A stretch of DNA of 47,858 nt from JAEUNX01 sp034004685 (lineage in GTDB: Bacteria > Pseudomonadota > Gammaproteobacteria > Burkholderiales > Rhodocyclaceae), in contig JAVEWG010000028.1 in NCBI GenBank assembly GCA_034004685.1, forward strand, positions 1 to 47,858, in the 5' to 3' direction. The translations under genes were made by a program, and so were the position numbers. The notes under the pieces are model-generated. The model had not been told where the DNA came from. It was given only the letters and a program-made list of their open reading frames with translations, and made no database searches. Below are positions 31,756 through 43,854 of this stretch, piece after piece. Every line of letters starts with the position of its first letter. Position 1 is the first letter of the stretch.

Positions 31756-32751
31756 TTACTCCTTGGGGTCGCGCTTGAGCAAATCCTGGACATGAACCCC
31801 GACTTCAGCCTGACCACCGAAGGCCGTGCCGGTCTTGCGCTTGTCGAAGTTCGCCAGGGCGTGCTTGTAGTCCGCGGCGGTCAGGGGCACGTACTTCACT
31901 TCCTTGACCAAGGGCTCGGCCTGCTTCAGGTAATACTCCACGAACTCCTTGACCTCGGGCCGCTCCACCGCCTTGGCACTCACATAGATGAAAATCGGCC
32001 GGGACAAGGGCTCGTAACTGCCGTTCATCACGTTTTCCAGGGAGGGGAGAACCGCCTTGCCCTTGCTGTTGACCACGGGCACCGCCGCCAGCTTGTCCTT
32101 GTTCTCCAGATAGTAGGCGAACCCGAAGTAACCCAGGCCGCCGGCATCGCGGGAAACCCCTTGAACCAAAACGTTGTCGTCCTCGGAGGCGGTGTAGTCG
32201 CCCCGGGAAGACTTGGCCTTGCCCACGATGGCTTCAGTAAAGTAATCGAAGGTACCGGAATCAGCACCCGGCCCGAAAAGCTTGAGGGGCGTGGCAGGCC
32301 AGGCGGGATTGACCTGGTTCCAGGCCGTCACCTTCCCTTGCCCTTCCGGTGCCCAGACGGTCTTCAGTTCGGCAACGGTGATCTGCTTCAGGAACTGATT
32401 CTTGGGGTTGGCCACCACGGTCAAGGCATCAAAGGCCACTGGCAACTCAATGTACTTGATACCTGCTTCGCGGCAGGCAGCCATTTCCTTCTCCAGGATC
32501 GGCCGGGAAGCGTTGGAGATGTCGGTTTCGCCGCGGCAGAATTTCTTGAAACCGCCGCCGGTGCCGGAAATGCCGACGGTAACCTTCACCGCGCCCTTCT
32601 TGGACTTCTGGAACTCTTCCGCCACCGCTTCAGTGATGGGGTAGACGGTGCTGGAACCATCAATCTTGACCAGCGCATCGGCATGGGCCTGCACAGAACA
32701 GAAGGCACCGGCAACGGCCAGCACTGCGGAAGCGAATTTGAAGCCTTGCAT
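31756..32751 (-). CDS. pstS: Periplasmic phosphate-binding protein PstS
   Basis: The 331-residue protein has a signal peptide cleaved after about AHA-24, then ALVKIDGSSTVYPITEAVAE, SGTGGGFKKFCRGETDISNA and PGADSGTFDYFTEAIVG, the phosphate-binding loops. It is of the SphX-like PstS type. It captures phosphate in the periplasm for PstCAB. A Pho box and -10 lie just upstream, so expression should rise in phosphate limitation. Confidence 0.96.
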   Translation of the reverse strand: MQGFKFASAVLAVAGAFCSVQAHADALVKIDGSSTVYPITEAVAEEFQKSKKGAVKVTVGISGTGGGFKKFCRGETDISNASRPILEKEMAACREAGIKYIELPVAFDALTVVANPKNQFLKQITVAELKTVWAPEGQGKVTAWNQVNPAWPATPLKLFGPGADSGTFDYFTEAIVGKAKSSRGDYTASEDDNVLVQGVSRDAGGLGYFGFAYYLENKDKLAAVPVVNSKGKAVLPSLENVMNGSYEPLSRPIFIYVSAKAVERPEVKEFVEYYLKQAEPLVKEVKYVPLTAADYKHALANFDKRKTGTAFGGQAEVGVHVQDLLKRDPKE

Positions 32752-32788
32752 TGACGATCTCCTTGAGGAAAAGGGTAGAGACCGGCGG

Positions 32789-32822
32789 ATTCTAAGCAGC
32801 TTCTGTTACAGCTCCGTGACAC
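32789..32822 (-). promoter_or_regulatory. Pho box and -10 of the pst operon
   Basis: On the minus strand GTGTCAC and CTGTAAC (32805-32822) are two 7-bp repeats separated by GGAG, the PhoB-box geometry (11 bp start to start, consensus near CTGTCAT). Ten bases downstream lies TAGAAT (32789-32794), a good -10 with the Pho box in place of a -35. This is the layout of known PhoB-activated promoters. The -10 is about 38 bp before pstS. Confidence 0.78.
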
Positions 32823-32857
32823 GTAGCAAGATCGCAATCCTCGACGCGAATCCACCC

Positions 32858-34210
32858 TCAGCCAACTGCGGCCTCCACTACGCCGGCCAAACGCCGGGCA
32901 AGGGCATCCACCTGGGCGCCGTCCTGCCCCTCCACCATCACCCGGAGCAACGGCTCCGTCCCGGATGGACGCAACAGCACCCGGCCCCGATCGCCCAGTT
33001 CAGCGGCCGCTGACTCTTCAGCCGCGCGGATGGAGCTGTCGGCCCGCCAATCGAACCCCGGGCGAAAGCGCACGTTGATCAGGCGCTGGGGATAGAACGC
33101 CAGATCACTGCAGGCCTCGGCCAGGCTTTGTCCGCTTTGGCGCAGCGCGGCCAACACCTGGAGCGCCGAAACAATCCCGTCTCCGGTGGTGTGCCGATCC
33201 AGGCAGATGATGTGTCCGGAGTTCTCTCCCCCCAGCTTCCACCCCTTTTCCTGCAGCACCTCCAGCACATAGCGGTCGCCCACCTTGGCCCGGGCGAAGG
33301 GCACCCCCAGCCGGCCGATGGCGTGCTCGAAACCCAAATTGCTCATCAGGGTGCCCACCACCCCATCCAGGCGCCCCTCCCGTTGGCGGGCGCAAGCCAC
33401 CACGTAGAGGAGCTTGTCCCCATCGTAGATTTCACCGTGGCGATCCACCATCACCAGCCGATCCGCGTCGCCATCCAGCGCCACGCCAATGTCGGCCCCC
33501 GCCGACAGCACCGCGTTACGCAGGCTCTCCGGCCGAGTCGCCCCGACGCCGTCGTTGATGTTGAGGCCGTTGGGCTCCACCCCGGTGGACACGATCTCCG
33601 CCCCCAGCTCATGAAAGACCTTGGGCGCGATGTGATAAGCCGCCCCGTGGGCACAGTCCACGGCAATTCTGATGCCTCGCAGGTCCAGCTCATTGGGGAA
33701 GGTGCTCTTGCAAAACTCGATGTAGCGGCCCGCCGCATCCTCGATCCGCCGGGCGCGCCCTAGGTGGGCCGGCTCGACGCAGCCCATGGGCTCATCCAGG
33801 TGCGACTCGATCTCCGCCTCCACCGCATCCGGCAGCTTGCTCCCGCCGGCGGAGAAAAACTTGATGCCGTTATCGTAAAACGGATTGTGGGAGGCAGAAA
33901 TCACCACCCCCGCCTGCAAGCGCAGGGCTCGGGTAAGGTAGGCCACGGCCGGCGTGGGCATCGGCCCGGCCAGCATCACATCCACCCCAGCTGCGGCAAA
34001 ACCGGCCTCCAGAGCGGCTTCCAGCATGTAACCGGAACTGCGGGTGTCCTTCCCGATCAGTACGGTCGGCCGGTCACCATGGGGTAGCCGCTCACGGTGC
34101 ATCAGGGTCACCCCGGCGGCATAACCGAGTCGCATGACAAACTCGGGAATGATGGGCACTTCACCAACCCGCCCGCGCACTCCATCCGTCCCGAAATACT
34201 TTCGTCCCAT
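32858..34210 (-). CDS. glmM: Phosphoglucosamine mutase
   Basis: The 450-residue enzyme starts MGRKYFGTDGVRG and has the phosphoserine loop VVISASHNPFYDNG (Ser107), the metal loop LDGDADRLVMVD and GENSGHIICLD. It converts glucosamine-6-phosphate to the 1-phosphate for UDP-GlcNAc, the precursor of peptidoglycan and LPS. ATG 34210 is the universal start; upstream codons in the frame belong to folP. It does not overlap pstS, 106 bp downstream. Confidence 0.97.
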   Translation of the reverse strand: MGRKYFGTDGVRGRVGEVPIIPEFVMRLGYAAGVTLMHRERLPHGDRPTVLIGKDTRSSGYMLEAALEAGFAAAGVDVMLAGPMPTPAVAYLTRALRLQAGVVISASHNPFYDNGIKFFSAGGSKLPDAVEAEIESHLDEPMGCVEPAHLGRARRIEDAAGRYIEFCKSTFPNELDLRGIRIAVDCAHGAAYHIAPKVFHELGAEIVSTGVEPNGLNINDGVGATRPESLRNAVLSAGADIGVALDGDADRLVMVDRHGEIYDGDKLLYVVACARQREGRLDGVVGTLMSNLGFEHAIGRLGVPFARAKVGDRYVLEVLQEKGWKLGGENSGHIICLDRHTTGDGIVSALQVLAALRQSGQSLAEACSDLAFYPQRLINVRFRPGFDWRADSSIRAAEESAAAELGDRGRVLLRPSGTEPLLRVMVEGQDGAQVDALARRLAGVVEAAVG

Positions 34211-34275
34211 GTCGCATCCCAGTGGCAAAAATCCGGCGCAATTATGCATGAGCCCGTCCAAGACGGGGCGCAGAA

Positions 34276-35118
34276 TCAAGCCCCTGCATTGAACGCTTCC
34301 CACACCCGCAAGGCATCCCGGGTGGCTTCCACGTCGTGGACCCGCAGGATCCGTGCGCCCTGCTCTACCGCCAGTACCGCCCCCACCGCGCTGGCCACCA
34401 TCCGCTTATCCACCGGCTGGCCGGTAATCTGTCCGAGCATGGATTTTCTGGAAAGGCCCACCAACAGGGGAAAACCCAGCGCTTCAAAGCGCTTGAGGGA
34501 CCGCAGCAACGCCAAATTGTGCTCCAGGGCCTTCCCGAATCCAAAGCCAGGGTCCAGGCAAATCCGTGCTCGCGCCACCCCCGCAGCCTTCAGGGCACTT
34601 ACCCGCGCCTCAAGGAACTCCATCACCTCCCCCACCACATCGCCATAGACTGGCGCCACTTGCATGGTCCCGGGGATGCCCTGCATATGCATGACGCAGA
34701 CCCCCGCCCCGGAAGCGGCAAGCGCTGCCAGCGCCCCGGAGGCCCGCAAGCCATTCACGTCGTTGATCAAACTGGCCCCGGCGGCCAAAGCTGCGGTCAT
34801 GACGGCCGGCTTCATGGTATCCACGGAAATCGGCACCCCCAGGCCCGTCAAGCGCTCCACCACCGGAACGACCCGCTCGATTTCCTCTGCGTCGGAGACC
34901 GGGGGTGAGCCGGGGCGGGTCGATTCTCCCCCCACGTCGAGGATGCCGGCTCCGGCCTCGAGAGCCTGCTCTGCCCGGGCCAGTGCCTCTGCCACGCCCT
35001 GGCCGGCAAGACCATCTCCAGAAAAGGAGTCGGGGGTCATGTTGATGATGGCCATGATGACCGGCCGGACCAAATCGATCCGATAGGTGCCGCATACGAG
35101 GTGAGGCATGGCCGTCAC
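34276..35118 (-). CDS. folP: Dihydropteroate synthase
   Basis: The 280-residue TIM barrel has IINMTPDSFSGDG, DVGGESTRPGS, NDVNGLR, DPGFGFGKALEHN and GLSRKSMLG. It joins p-aminobenzoate to the pterin in folate synthesis and is the sulfonamide target. Start codons at 35118 and 35109 are both possible. It lies close after the ftsH terminator and 65 bp ahead of glmM. Confidence 0.96.
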   Translation of the reverse strand: MTAMPHLVCGTYRIDLVRPVIMAIINMTPDSFSGDGLAGQGVAEALARAEQALEAGAGILDVGGESTRPGSPPVSDAEEIERVVPVVERLTGLGVPISVDTMKPAVMTAALAAGASLINDVNGLRASGALAALAASGAGVCVMHMQGIPGTMQVAPVYGDVVGEVMEFLEARVSALKAAGVARARICLDPGFGFGKALEHNLALLRSLKRFEALGFPLLVGLSRKSMLGQITGQPVDKRMVASAVGAVLAVEQGARILRVHDVEATRDALRVWEAFNAGA

Positions 35119-35125
35119 TCCAAAG

Positions 35126-35152
35126 AAAAAGGGCCGGCGCGAGCCGGCCCTT
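35126..35152 (-). terminator. Terminator between ftsH and folP
   Basis: AAGGGCCGGC (35129-35138) and GCCGGCCCTT (35143-35152) form a perfect 10-bp stem with a GCGA loop. On the minus strand TTTTTCTTTG follows. It is 16 bp after the ftsH stop and just ahead of the folP start, so folP either has its own promoter beyond it or is fed by read-through. Confidence 0.85.
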
Positions 35153-35168
35153 GCAGGACAGAATGGGG

Positions 35169-37061
35169 TCAGGCCGCAGGCGCGGGCGCGGTGGGCTCCG
35201 CCCCGGGGGAATCCACGTCGCTGCGCTTGGGCGGCGGGGGTGTCTGCTTGGGCGGCCGGGGCGGCCGGCCGGCCATGATGTCGGCGATCTGATCGGCATC
35301 AATCGTTTCCCACTCCAGCAGCGCAGCCGTCATGGCCTCTACCTTGTCCCGATTCTCTTCCAGGAGACGGCGCGCCAACGCGTATTGCTGGTCGATGATA
35401 CGCCGGATTTCGCCGTCCACCTTCTGCAAGGTCGCCTCGGAAACATTCTTGTGGGTGGTCACCGAGCGGCCAAGAAACACTTCGCCCTCATTCTCCGCAT
35501 ACACCATCGGCCCCAGGGCCTCGGACATGCCATAGCGGGTCACCATGTCCCGGGCAATGGAGGTGGCCCGCTCAAAGTCATTGGAAGCCCCCGTTGAGAC
35601 GTTACCGACGAACAATTCCTCGGCGACCCGCCCACCAAACAGCATGCTGATCTGGGCCAGCATCTGGTCCTGGTAGAGGCTGAAGCGATCCATCTCCGGC
35701 AGGGACCAAGTCACCCCCAAGGCACGGCCGCGGGGAATCACCGTCACCTTATGCACCGGGTCGCAACCGGGCAGCAAGGAGCCGATGATGGCGTGGCCGG
35801 ATTCGTGATAAGCCGTCTTTTTCTTATCCTCGGGGGAAATCACCATGGAGCGGCGTTCAGCTCCCATGAAAATCTTGTCCTTGGCCCGCTCGAAATCCTC
35901 CATATCCACCAGGCGTTTGTTGCTGCGGGCCGCGAACAAGGCCGCTTCATTCACCAGGTTGGCCAGATCCGCGCCGGCCATGCCCGGCGTACCCCGGGCC
36001 AGAATGGTGGGATCCACATCCGGCGCTACCGGCACCTTGCGCATATGCACCTTCAGGATCTGCTCGCGCCCCCGGATATCCGGCAGGGGCACGGTCACCT
36101 GGCGATCAAAACGCCCCGGCCGGAGAAGGGCTGGATCCAGCACGTCGGGTCGGTTGGTGGCGGCGATCACGATCACTCCGGTCTGGCCTTCGAAACCATC
36201 CATCTCCACCAGCAACTGGTTGAGGGTCTGCTCCCGTTCGTCGTTGCCGCCCCCCAGGCCAGCACCCCGCTGGCGGCCCACCGCGTCGATCTCATCAATG
36301 AAGATGATGCAGGGGGCGTGCTTCTTGGCCTGCTCGAACATGTCCCGCACCCGGGCGGCGCCCACGCCGACGAACATTTCCACGAAATCCGAACCGGAAA
36401 TCGAGAAAAACGGCACCTTGGCCTCGCCTGCGATGGCCTTGGCCAGGAGGGTCTTGCCGGTGCCCGGCGACCCAACCATCAGCACCCCCTTTGGGATGCG
36501 GCCTCCCAGCTTCTGGAACTTGGACGGATCCCGCAGGAAATCCACCAACTCCCCGACCTCTTCCTTGGCCTCGTCACAACCCGCCACGTCAGCGAAGGTG
36601 ATGGAATTGGCCGAATCGTCCAGCATACGGGCCTTCGACTTGCCAAAGGAAAAGGCCCCGCCCCGACCGCCACCCTGCATCTGGCGCATGAAGAACACCC
36701 ATACGCCAATCAACAGCAGCATGGGGAACCAGGACACGAAAATGCTCATGAGGAAGGACTGCTCTTCCTCGGGCTTGGTGGCGGTGACATTGACCCCATA
36801 GCGAATGAGGTCCGACACCATCCAGATATCCTGAACACCCGGGGTATACACGACGATCTGCCGCCCCTCCTGGGTGGTCGCCCGCACCAGCCGGCCTTCC
36901 ACCACGGCCTTGGCGATACGCCCCTGCTTGGCCTCCTCCAGGAATTGGGAGTACTCCATGGTGTTTTGGGCCGCTTGGCGGGAATTGAACTGATTGAACA
37001 CCGTCATCAGCACAACGCCGATGACCAACCAGATCGCGAGGTTCTTCACAAGATTGTTCAA
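35169..37061 (-). CDS. ftsH: ATP-dependent zinc metalloprotease FtsH
   Basis: The 630-residue protein has two N-terminal helices (about 7-25 and 104-124) around a periplasmic domain. Then come an AAA+ domain with Walker A GSPGTGKTLLAKAIAGEA, the pore motif region FVEMFVGVGAARVRDM, Walker B CIIFIDEID and the SRH region, and a peptidase domain with HESGHAIIG. A Pro-rich tail closes it. It degrades membrane and regulatory proteins such as LpxC and heat-shock sigma. It is 87 bp after rlmE, as in E. coli. Confidence 0.97.
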   Translation of the reverse strand: MNNLVKNLAIWLVIGVVLMTVFNQFNSRQAAQNTMEYSQFLEEAKQGRIAKAVVEGRLVRATTQEGRQIVVYTPGVQDIWMVSDLIRYGVNVTATKPEEEQSFLMSIFVSWFPMLLLIGVWVFFMRQMQGGGRGGAFSFGKSKARMLDDSANSITFADVAGCDEAKEEVGELVDFLRDPSKFQKLGGRIPKGVLMVGSPGTGKTLLAKAIAGEAKVPFFSISGSDFVEMFVGVGAARVRDMFEQAKKHAPCIIFIDEIDAVGRQRGAGLGGGNDEREQTLNQLLVEMDGFEGQTGVIVIAATNRPDVLDPALLRPGRFDRQVTVPLPDIRGREQILKVHMRKVPVAPDVDPTILARGTPGMAGADLANLVNEAALFAARSNKRLVDMEDFERAKDKIFMGAERRSMVISPEDKKKTAYHESGHAIIGSLLPGCDPVHKVTVIPRGRALGVTWSLPEMDRFSLYQDQMLAQISMLFGGRVAEELFVGNVSTGASNDFERATSIARDMVTRYGMSEALGPMVYAENEGEVFLGRSVTTHKNVSEATLQKVDGEIRRIIDQQYALARRLLEENRDKVEAMTAALLEWETIDADQIADIMAGRPPRPPKQTPPPPKRSDVDSPGAEPTAPAPAA

Positions 37062-37148
37062 AATACTTCCTTCCGCAGCCTATCCGAGGCCATGACCCAT
37101 GGACTGATTCTAGTTCCGAACGTTCCCCAGCGTAAACGCGGCTTTCCC

Positions 37149-37772
37149 TTATCCACCACGGCGCCCCAGACCAAGCAAATAAACTTCGGAACTGCGATCC
37201 CGGGAGGCGTCGGGCTTGCGGACCACCACGGATCGGAAAGCCCCCTGCATGGCCCTGCGGAACTCGTCGAAACCGCTCCCCTGGAAGACCTTTACCAGAA
37301 AGCCCCCCCCCTCCCGCAGATGACGCTGGGCAAAATCCAGCGCCAACTCGCACAGGTATATGGCGCGGGCCTGATCGCCGGAGGCGATACCCGTCATGTT
37401 GGGGGCCATGTCCGAAATCACAAGATCCACCGGCCGCCCGGCGAGGCGAGCCTCGAAGCGGTCGACGAACGCTTCGTCGAGAAAATCTCCCTGCATGAAG
37501 TCCACTCCGGCCAGGGGAGCGATCTCCAACAGATCCAGACCAAACACCCGCCCGGAAGGCCCCACCCGGGAGGCCACCACCTGACTCCAGGATCCGGGCG
37601 CCGCCCCCAGATCCACCACCACCTGGCCAGCCTTCAGCAGCCGGTCCTTGCCGTCGATCTCCAGCAGTTTGAAGGCTGCCCGGGAGCGATAACCCTCTGC
37701 CCTGGCCCGATGAACATAGGGATCATTGACGTGCTCATTCATCCACGCCTTGCTGGTCTTGCTTCTCTTCAT
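37149..37772 (-). CDS. rlmE: 23S rRNA 2'-O-ribose U2552 methyltransferase
   Basis: The 207-residue SAM enzyme has RSRAAFKLLEID, the SAM loop VVDLGAAPGSWSQVV, MQGDFLD, DLVISDMAPNMTG and a catalytic Lys in GGGFLVKVFQG. It methylates U2552 of 23S rRNA late in 50S assembly. ATG 37772 gives MKRSKTSKAWMNEHVNDPYV, the family start. It is divergent from yhbY across 43 bp. Confidence 0.96.
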   Translation of the reverse strand: MKRSKTSKAWMNEHVNDPYVHRARAEGYRSRAAFKLLEIDGKDRLLKAGQVVVDLGAAPGSWSQVVASRVGPSGRVFGLDLLEIAPLAGVDFMQGDFLDEAFVDRFEARLAGRPVDLVISDMAPNMTGIASGDQARAIYLCELALDFAQRHLREGGGFLVKVFQGSGFDEFRRAMQGAFRSVVVRKPDASRDRSSEVYLLGLGRRGG

Positions 37773-37815
37773 GGGAGTAGAATCCCGCCCTTCCTTCAAA
37801 CGGTTAGCAATCATC

Positions 37816-38271
37816 ATGGACGAGATTTCATCCGCCCGGCGGCGCGAACTGCGTGCCGAGGCCCATCACCTCAATCCGGTGGTCAGCGTGGCGGACAAGG
37901 GGCTCACCCCGGCGGTTCTCGCTGAAATCGACCGCGCCCTGACGATCCACGGCTTGATCAAAGTGCGTACCTATGGTCAGGACCGAACCCTCCGCGCCAA
38001 CCTGATGGAAGATATCTGCCGCGCCACCGGCGCCGCGCCGGTCCAGCTCATCGGCAACCTCCTGGTGCTGTGGCGGGAGAAGCCCGCCGAAGCCGTGGAG
38101 GAAAAGCCCGCCAGGACTCGCCCGGTTCGGCCCGCAAAGCGCTTGTCCGAAGTGGCCCGTGCGGTGGTGTCCGCCCGCAAGGCGCCGAAAGCCCGCCCGG
38201 CCCGGCCTGCGCCAAACCGCGCCGGCACGGCCAGCTACGCCCCTCGCCGCGGCCGCAGCACCAGCCGCTGA
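37816..38271 (+). CDS. yhbY: CRM-domain ribosome-assembly protein YhbY with basic tail
   Basis: The 151-residue protein has an N-terminal CRM domain (about 5-95) with RRRELRAEAHHLNPVVSVAD and the GxxG-type RNA-binding surface, ending QLIGNLLVLWREK. YhbY associates with pre-50S particles. Residues 100-151 form an Arg/Ala/Pro-rich tail, longer than in E. coli (97 residues), which probably adds RNA affinity. The upstream frame extends to 37726, but ATG 37816 fits the family. It is the only plus-strand gene between glmM and carA. Confidence 0.94.
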   Translation: MDEISSARRRELRAEAHHLNPVVSVADKGLTPAVLAEIDRALTIHGLIKVRTYGQDRTLRANLMEDICRATGAAPVQLIGNLLVLWREKPAEAVEEKPARTRPVRPAKRLSEVARAVVSARKAPKARPARPAPNRAGTASYAPRRGRSTSR

Positions 38272-38289
38272 ACCAGCGACCTGGGGCCG

Positions 38290-38751
38290 TCAGCGAGACA
38301 GCCGCCCCTGCAATACCACCAGCGCCAAGCCGAGGATGGCCTCAACCACATAGAGGCCGCTGGAGATGCCGTGCCAGCTGGCAAAGCGATCCCGCAACAC
38401 GCTTTGCATGACCTCCCGGGGCCAGGCCTCCGCCTTGAGTGCCGCCAGGATGGGCTGGACGCCAAAGTGCCCCGCCGCGACCAGCCCACCCATCGCCAGA
38501 AGCAGCCAGAACACCCCGCTCTTCAAGGCTCGCCCCCCCGCCCGGGCGACCATCAAGCCCAGCAGGAATAAGCAACACCCCAGGCCCAGCCAGCTCTCCA
38601 GGGCAAACAGGCGCCCGGCCAACTCGCCGGCCAGCACCCGATCACCCGCATGAGCGAACAAGGCGGGCGCCACCATGAATCCGATGGTCCACAGGCTTCC
38701 CACCCACAGGGTGACCACCAGAGCCCTCAACCCATCGGCAATCCGCCCCAT
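38290..38751 (-). CDS. DUF4149 membrane protein
   Basis: The 153-residue protein has four hydrophobic segments, starting MGRIADGLRALVVTLWVGSL and containing SWLGLGCCLFLLGLMVA and SGLYVVEAILGLALVVL. The pattern WVGSLWTIGF plus APALF is that of DUF4149, related to TMEM205-like proteins; function unknown. The upstream frame antisense to nothing useful was dropped because MGRIADGL is the family start. It lies 13 bp after greA on the same strand and converges on yhbY. Confidence 0.85.
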   Translation of the reverse strand: MGRIADGLRALVVTLWVGSLWTIGFMVAPALFAHAGDRVLAGELAGRLFALESWLGLGCCLFLLGLMVARAGGRALKSGVFWLLLAMGGLVAAGHFGVQPILAALKAEAWPREVMQSVLRDRFASWHGISSGLYVVEAILGLALVVLQGRLSR

Positions 38752-38764
38752 GGACGATCCGGCT

Positions 38765-39237
38765 TCAAGCGTAACGAACGTCAAGAATCTCGTATTCCCG
38801 CAGCCCGCCGGGGGCCTGTACCTCCGCCACATCACCGGCGTACTTGCCGATGAGGGCGCGGGCAATGGGGGAACTGACCGAAATCATGTTGGCCTTGATG
38901 TCGGCCTCGTCGTCCCCCACGATCTGGTAGGTCACCGTCTGGCCGGACTCCAGGTCTTCCAGTTCCACCGTGGCGCCGAACACGCAACGTCCGTCGGCGT
39001 CCAGCAGCTTGGGATCAATGATCTGGGCGTTGGACAGTTTGCCCTCCAGCTCCTTGATCCGGCCCTCCACGAAACCCTGGCGCTCCTTGGCTGCGTCGTA
39101 CTCGGCATTCTCTGACAGATCGCCGTGGGAGCGGGCCTCGGCAATGGCTGCGATGACGTTGGGCCGGTCCACCGTCTTCATGCGGTGAAGTTCCTGGCGG
39201 AGCAGCTCAGCCCCCCGGATGGTCAAGGGCACCTTGC

Positions 39238-39241
<4 letters not shown>
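38765..39241 (-). CDS. greA: Transcript cleavage factor GreA
   Basis: The 158-residue protein has an N-terminal coiled coil with the acidic tip ENAEYDAAKERQ (Asp and Glu) and a C-terminal domain including GATVELEDLESGQTVTYQIV and SPIARALIGK. It enters the secondary channel of RNA polymerase and rescues backtracked complexes. Its ATG overlaps the carB stop by 4 bp (ATGA), so it is expressed with carAB. Confidence 0.97.
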
Positions 39242-42465
<3,224 letters not shown>

Positions 42466-42517
42466 CGCCTAACCTCGGTAGGGCTTGAGGGCGACACCTG
42501 TCGGCGCCGCCCGGAAA

Positions 42518-43660
42518 TTACTTGCGGGCTTCCAGCAACTTGATGAAGCGATCGAACAGATAGGCCACGTCGTGGGGCCCGGGGCTGGCTTCGGGGTGCC
42601 CCTGGAAGCAGAAGGCCGGCACGTCGGTGCGGACAAGCCCCTGGAGGCTGCCATCGAAAAGGGATACATGGGTGGGCCGCAGGTTGGCGGGCAAGGACTT
42701 TTCATCCACCGCAAAGCCATGATTCTGGCTGGTGATCAGCACTTGGCCGGAATCCAGATCCTTCACCGGATGGTTGGCCCCGTGGTGGCCGAACTTCATC
42801 TTCACCGTCTTGGCGCCGGAAGCCAGGGCCATCAACTGATGCCCCAGACAGATGCCGAAGGTGGGGATCCCCTTGGCCAGAAACGCCTGGATCGCTGCGA
42901 TGGCGTAGTCACAGGGCTCGGGATCGCCGGGGCCGTTGGACAGGAAAATGCCGTCCGGATTCATGGCCAGCACTTCGGCCGCCGGCGTCTGGGCCGGCAC
43001 CACCGTCAGGCGGCAGCCTCGGCTGGCCAGCATGCGCAGAATGTTGCGCTTGACCCCGAAATCGTAGGCCACCACATGGAAACGGAAACGCTCTGGGCTT
43101 ACGTAGCCCTTGGCCAGATCCCACTCCCCTTCGGTCCATTCAAATTTTGCCGGGGCACTCACCACCTTGGCCAGGTCCATCCCCGCCAGGCCGGGGAAAG
43201 CCCGCGCTTGGGCAATCGCCGCCTCCACGTTGAGGCCGTCGACGCTTTCGGCGGTAACGATGCAACCGGCCTGGGCGCCCTTCTCCCGCAGCACGCGGGT
43301 CAGCTTGCGGGTGTCGATGCCGGCAATGGCCACCACCTTTTCAGCCTTGAGATAGGCGTCGAGGCTCTGGTCCATCCGCCAATTGGAGGGCAATAGGGGC
43401 AGATCGCGGATCACCAGGCCAGCGGCATGGATCGGGGCCGACTCACAATCCTCCCGATTCACCCCCGTGTTGCCGATATGGGGATAGGTCAAGGTCACGA
43501 TCTGGCGACAATAGCTGGGATCGGTCAGGATCTCCTGGTAACCCGACATGGAGGTATTGAACACCACCTCCCCCACCGTGCTACCCAGCGCACCGATTCC
43601 CTTGCCATGGAAAACCGTCCCGTCGGCGAGAGCGAGAAGGGCGGGCGGAAAACAAGTCAC
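42518..43660 (-). CDS. carA: Carbamoyl-phosphate synthase small chain
   Basis: The 380-residue glutaminase has an N-terminal domain starting LALADGTVFHGKGIGALG, and a class I amidotransferase domain with the catalytic Cys in FGICLGHQLMALA and the His/Glu pair in FQGHPEASPGPHD. It feeds ammonia to CarB. I choose GTG 43660 (VTCFPPALL) because GGAG lies 7 bp before it and the length then fits; the frame runs further upstream without homology. A promoter and hairpin leader lie upstream. Confidence 0.96.
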   Translation of the reverse strand: MTCFPPALLALADGTVFHGKGIGALGSTVGEVVFNTSMSGYQEILTDPSYCRQIVTLTYPHIGNTGVNREDCESAPIHAAGLVIRDLPLLPSNWRMDQSLDAYLKAEKVVAIAGIDTRKLTRVLREKGAQAGCIVTAESVDGLNVEAAIAQARAFPGLAGMDLAKVVSAPAKFEWTEGEWDLAKGYVSPERFRFHVVAYDFGVKRNILRMLASRGCRLTVVPAQTPAAEVLAMNPDGIFLSNGPGDPEPCDYAIAAIQAFLAKGIPTFGICLGHQLMALASGAKTVKMKFGHHGANHPVKDLDSGQVLITSQNHGFAVDEKSLPANLRPTHVSLFDGSLQGLVRTDVPAFCFQGHPEASPGPHDVAYLFDRFIKLLEARK

Positions 43661-43730
43661 GTTGAAACTCCAGAGAATGCGGTCGATTCTGATGGGGAGC
43701 CGCGCTCCAGCAGGGCGCGCTCCAGACACG

Positions 43731-43761
43731 AAAAACGGGACTGGCCGCATGGCCCATCCCG
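43731..43761 (-). terminator. Attenuator-like hairpin in the carA leader
   Basis: On the minus strand CGGGA and GGGCC pair with GGCC and TCCCG (43736-43761) to give a stem with a small internal loop, followed by TTTTT (43731-43735) and about 70 bp to carA. It lies downstream of the carA promoter, so it can act as an attenuator. It can also end read-through from dapB. Confidence 0.68.
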
Positions 43762-43770
43762 CCGTCTAAA

Positions 43771-43806
43771 CCTTTATATTTTAACTTTTTTACCCCTTCC
43801 CGGCAA
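43771..43806 (-). promoter_or_regulatory. sigma-70 promoter of carAB
   Basis: On the minus strand TTGCCG (43801-43806), a 17-bp spacer and TAAAAT (43778-43783) make a good promoter. The predicted start, 7 bases after the -10, is a G at 43771 followed by TTT (GTTTAG). It lies between dapB (stop 43855) and the leader hairpin. Confidence 0.65.
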
Positions 43807-43854
43807 TGCGGACCGGGGTGCCGCCCCGCGATGGCGGCCTCGAACGCCTGATGC

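Noticed and set aside
35751..37925. 724-codon open frame on the plus strand
   Set aside because: It is antisense to ftsH and rlmE; His/Gly-rich composition and lack of a domain mark a shadow frame.
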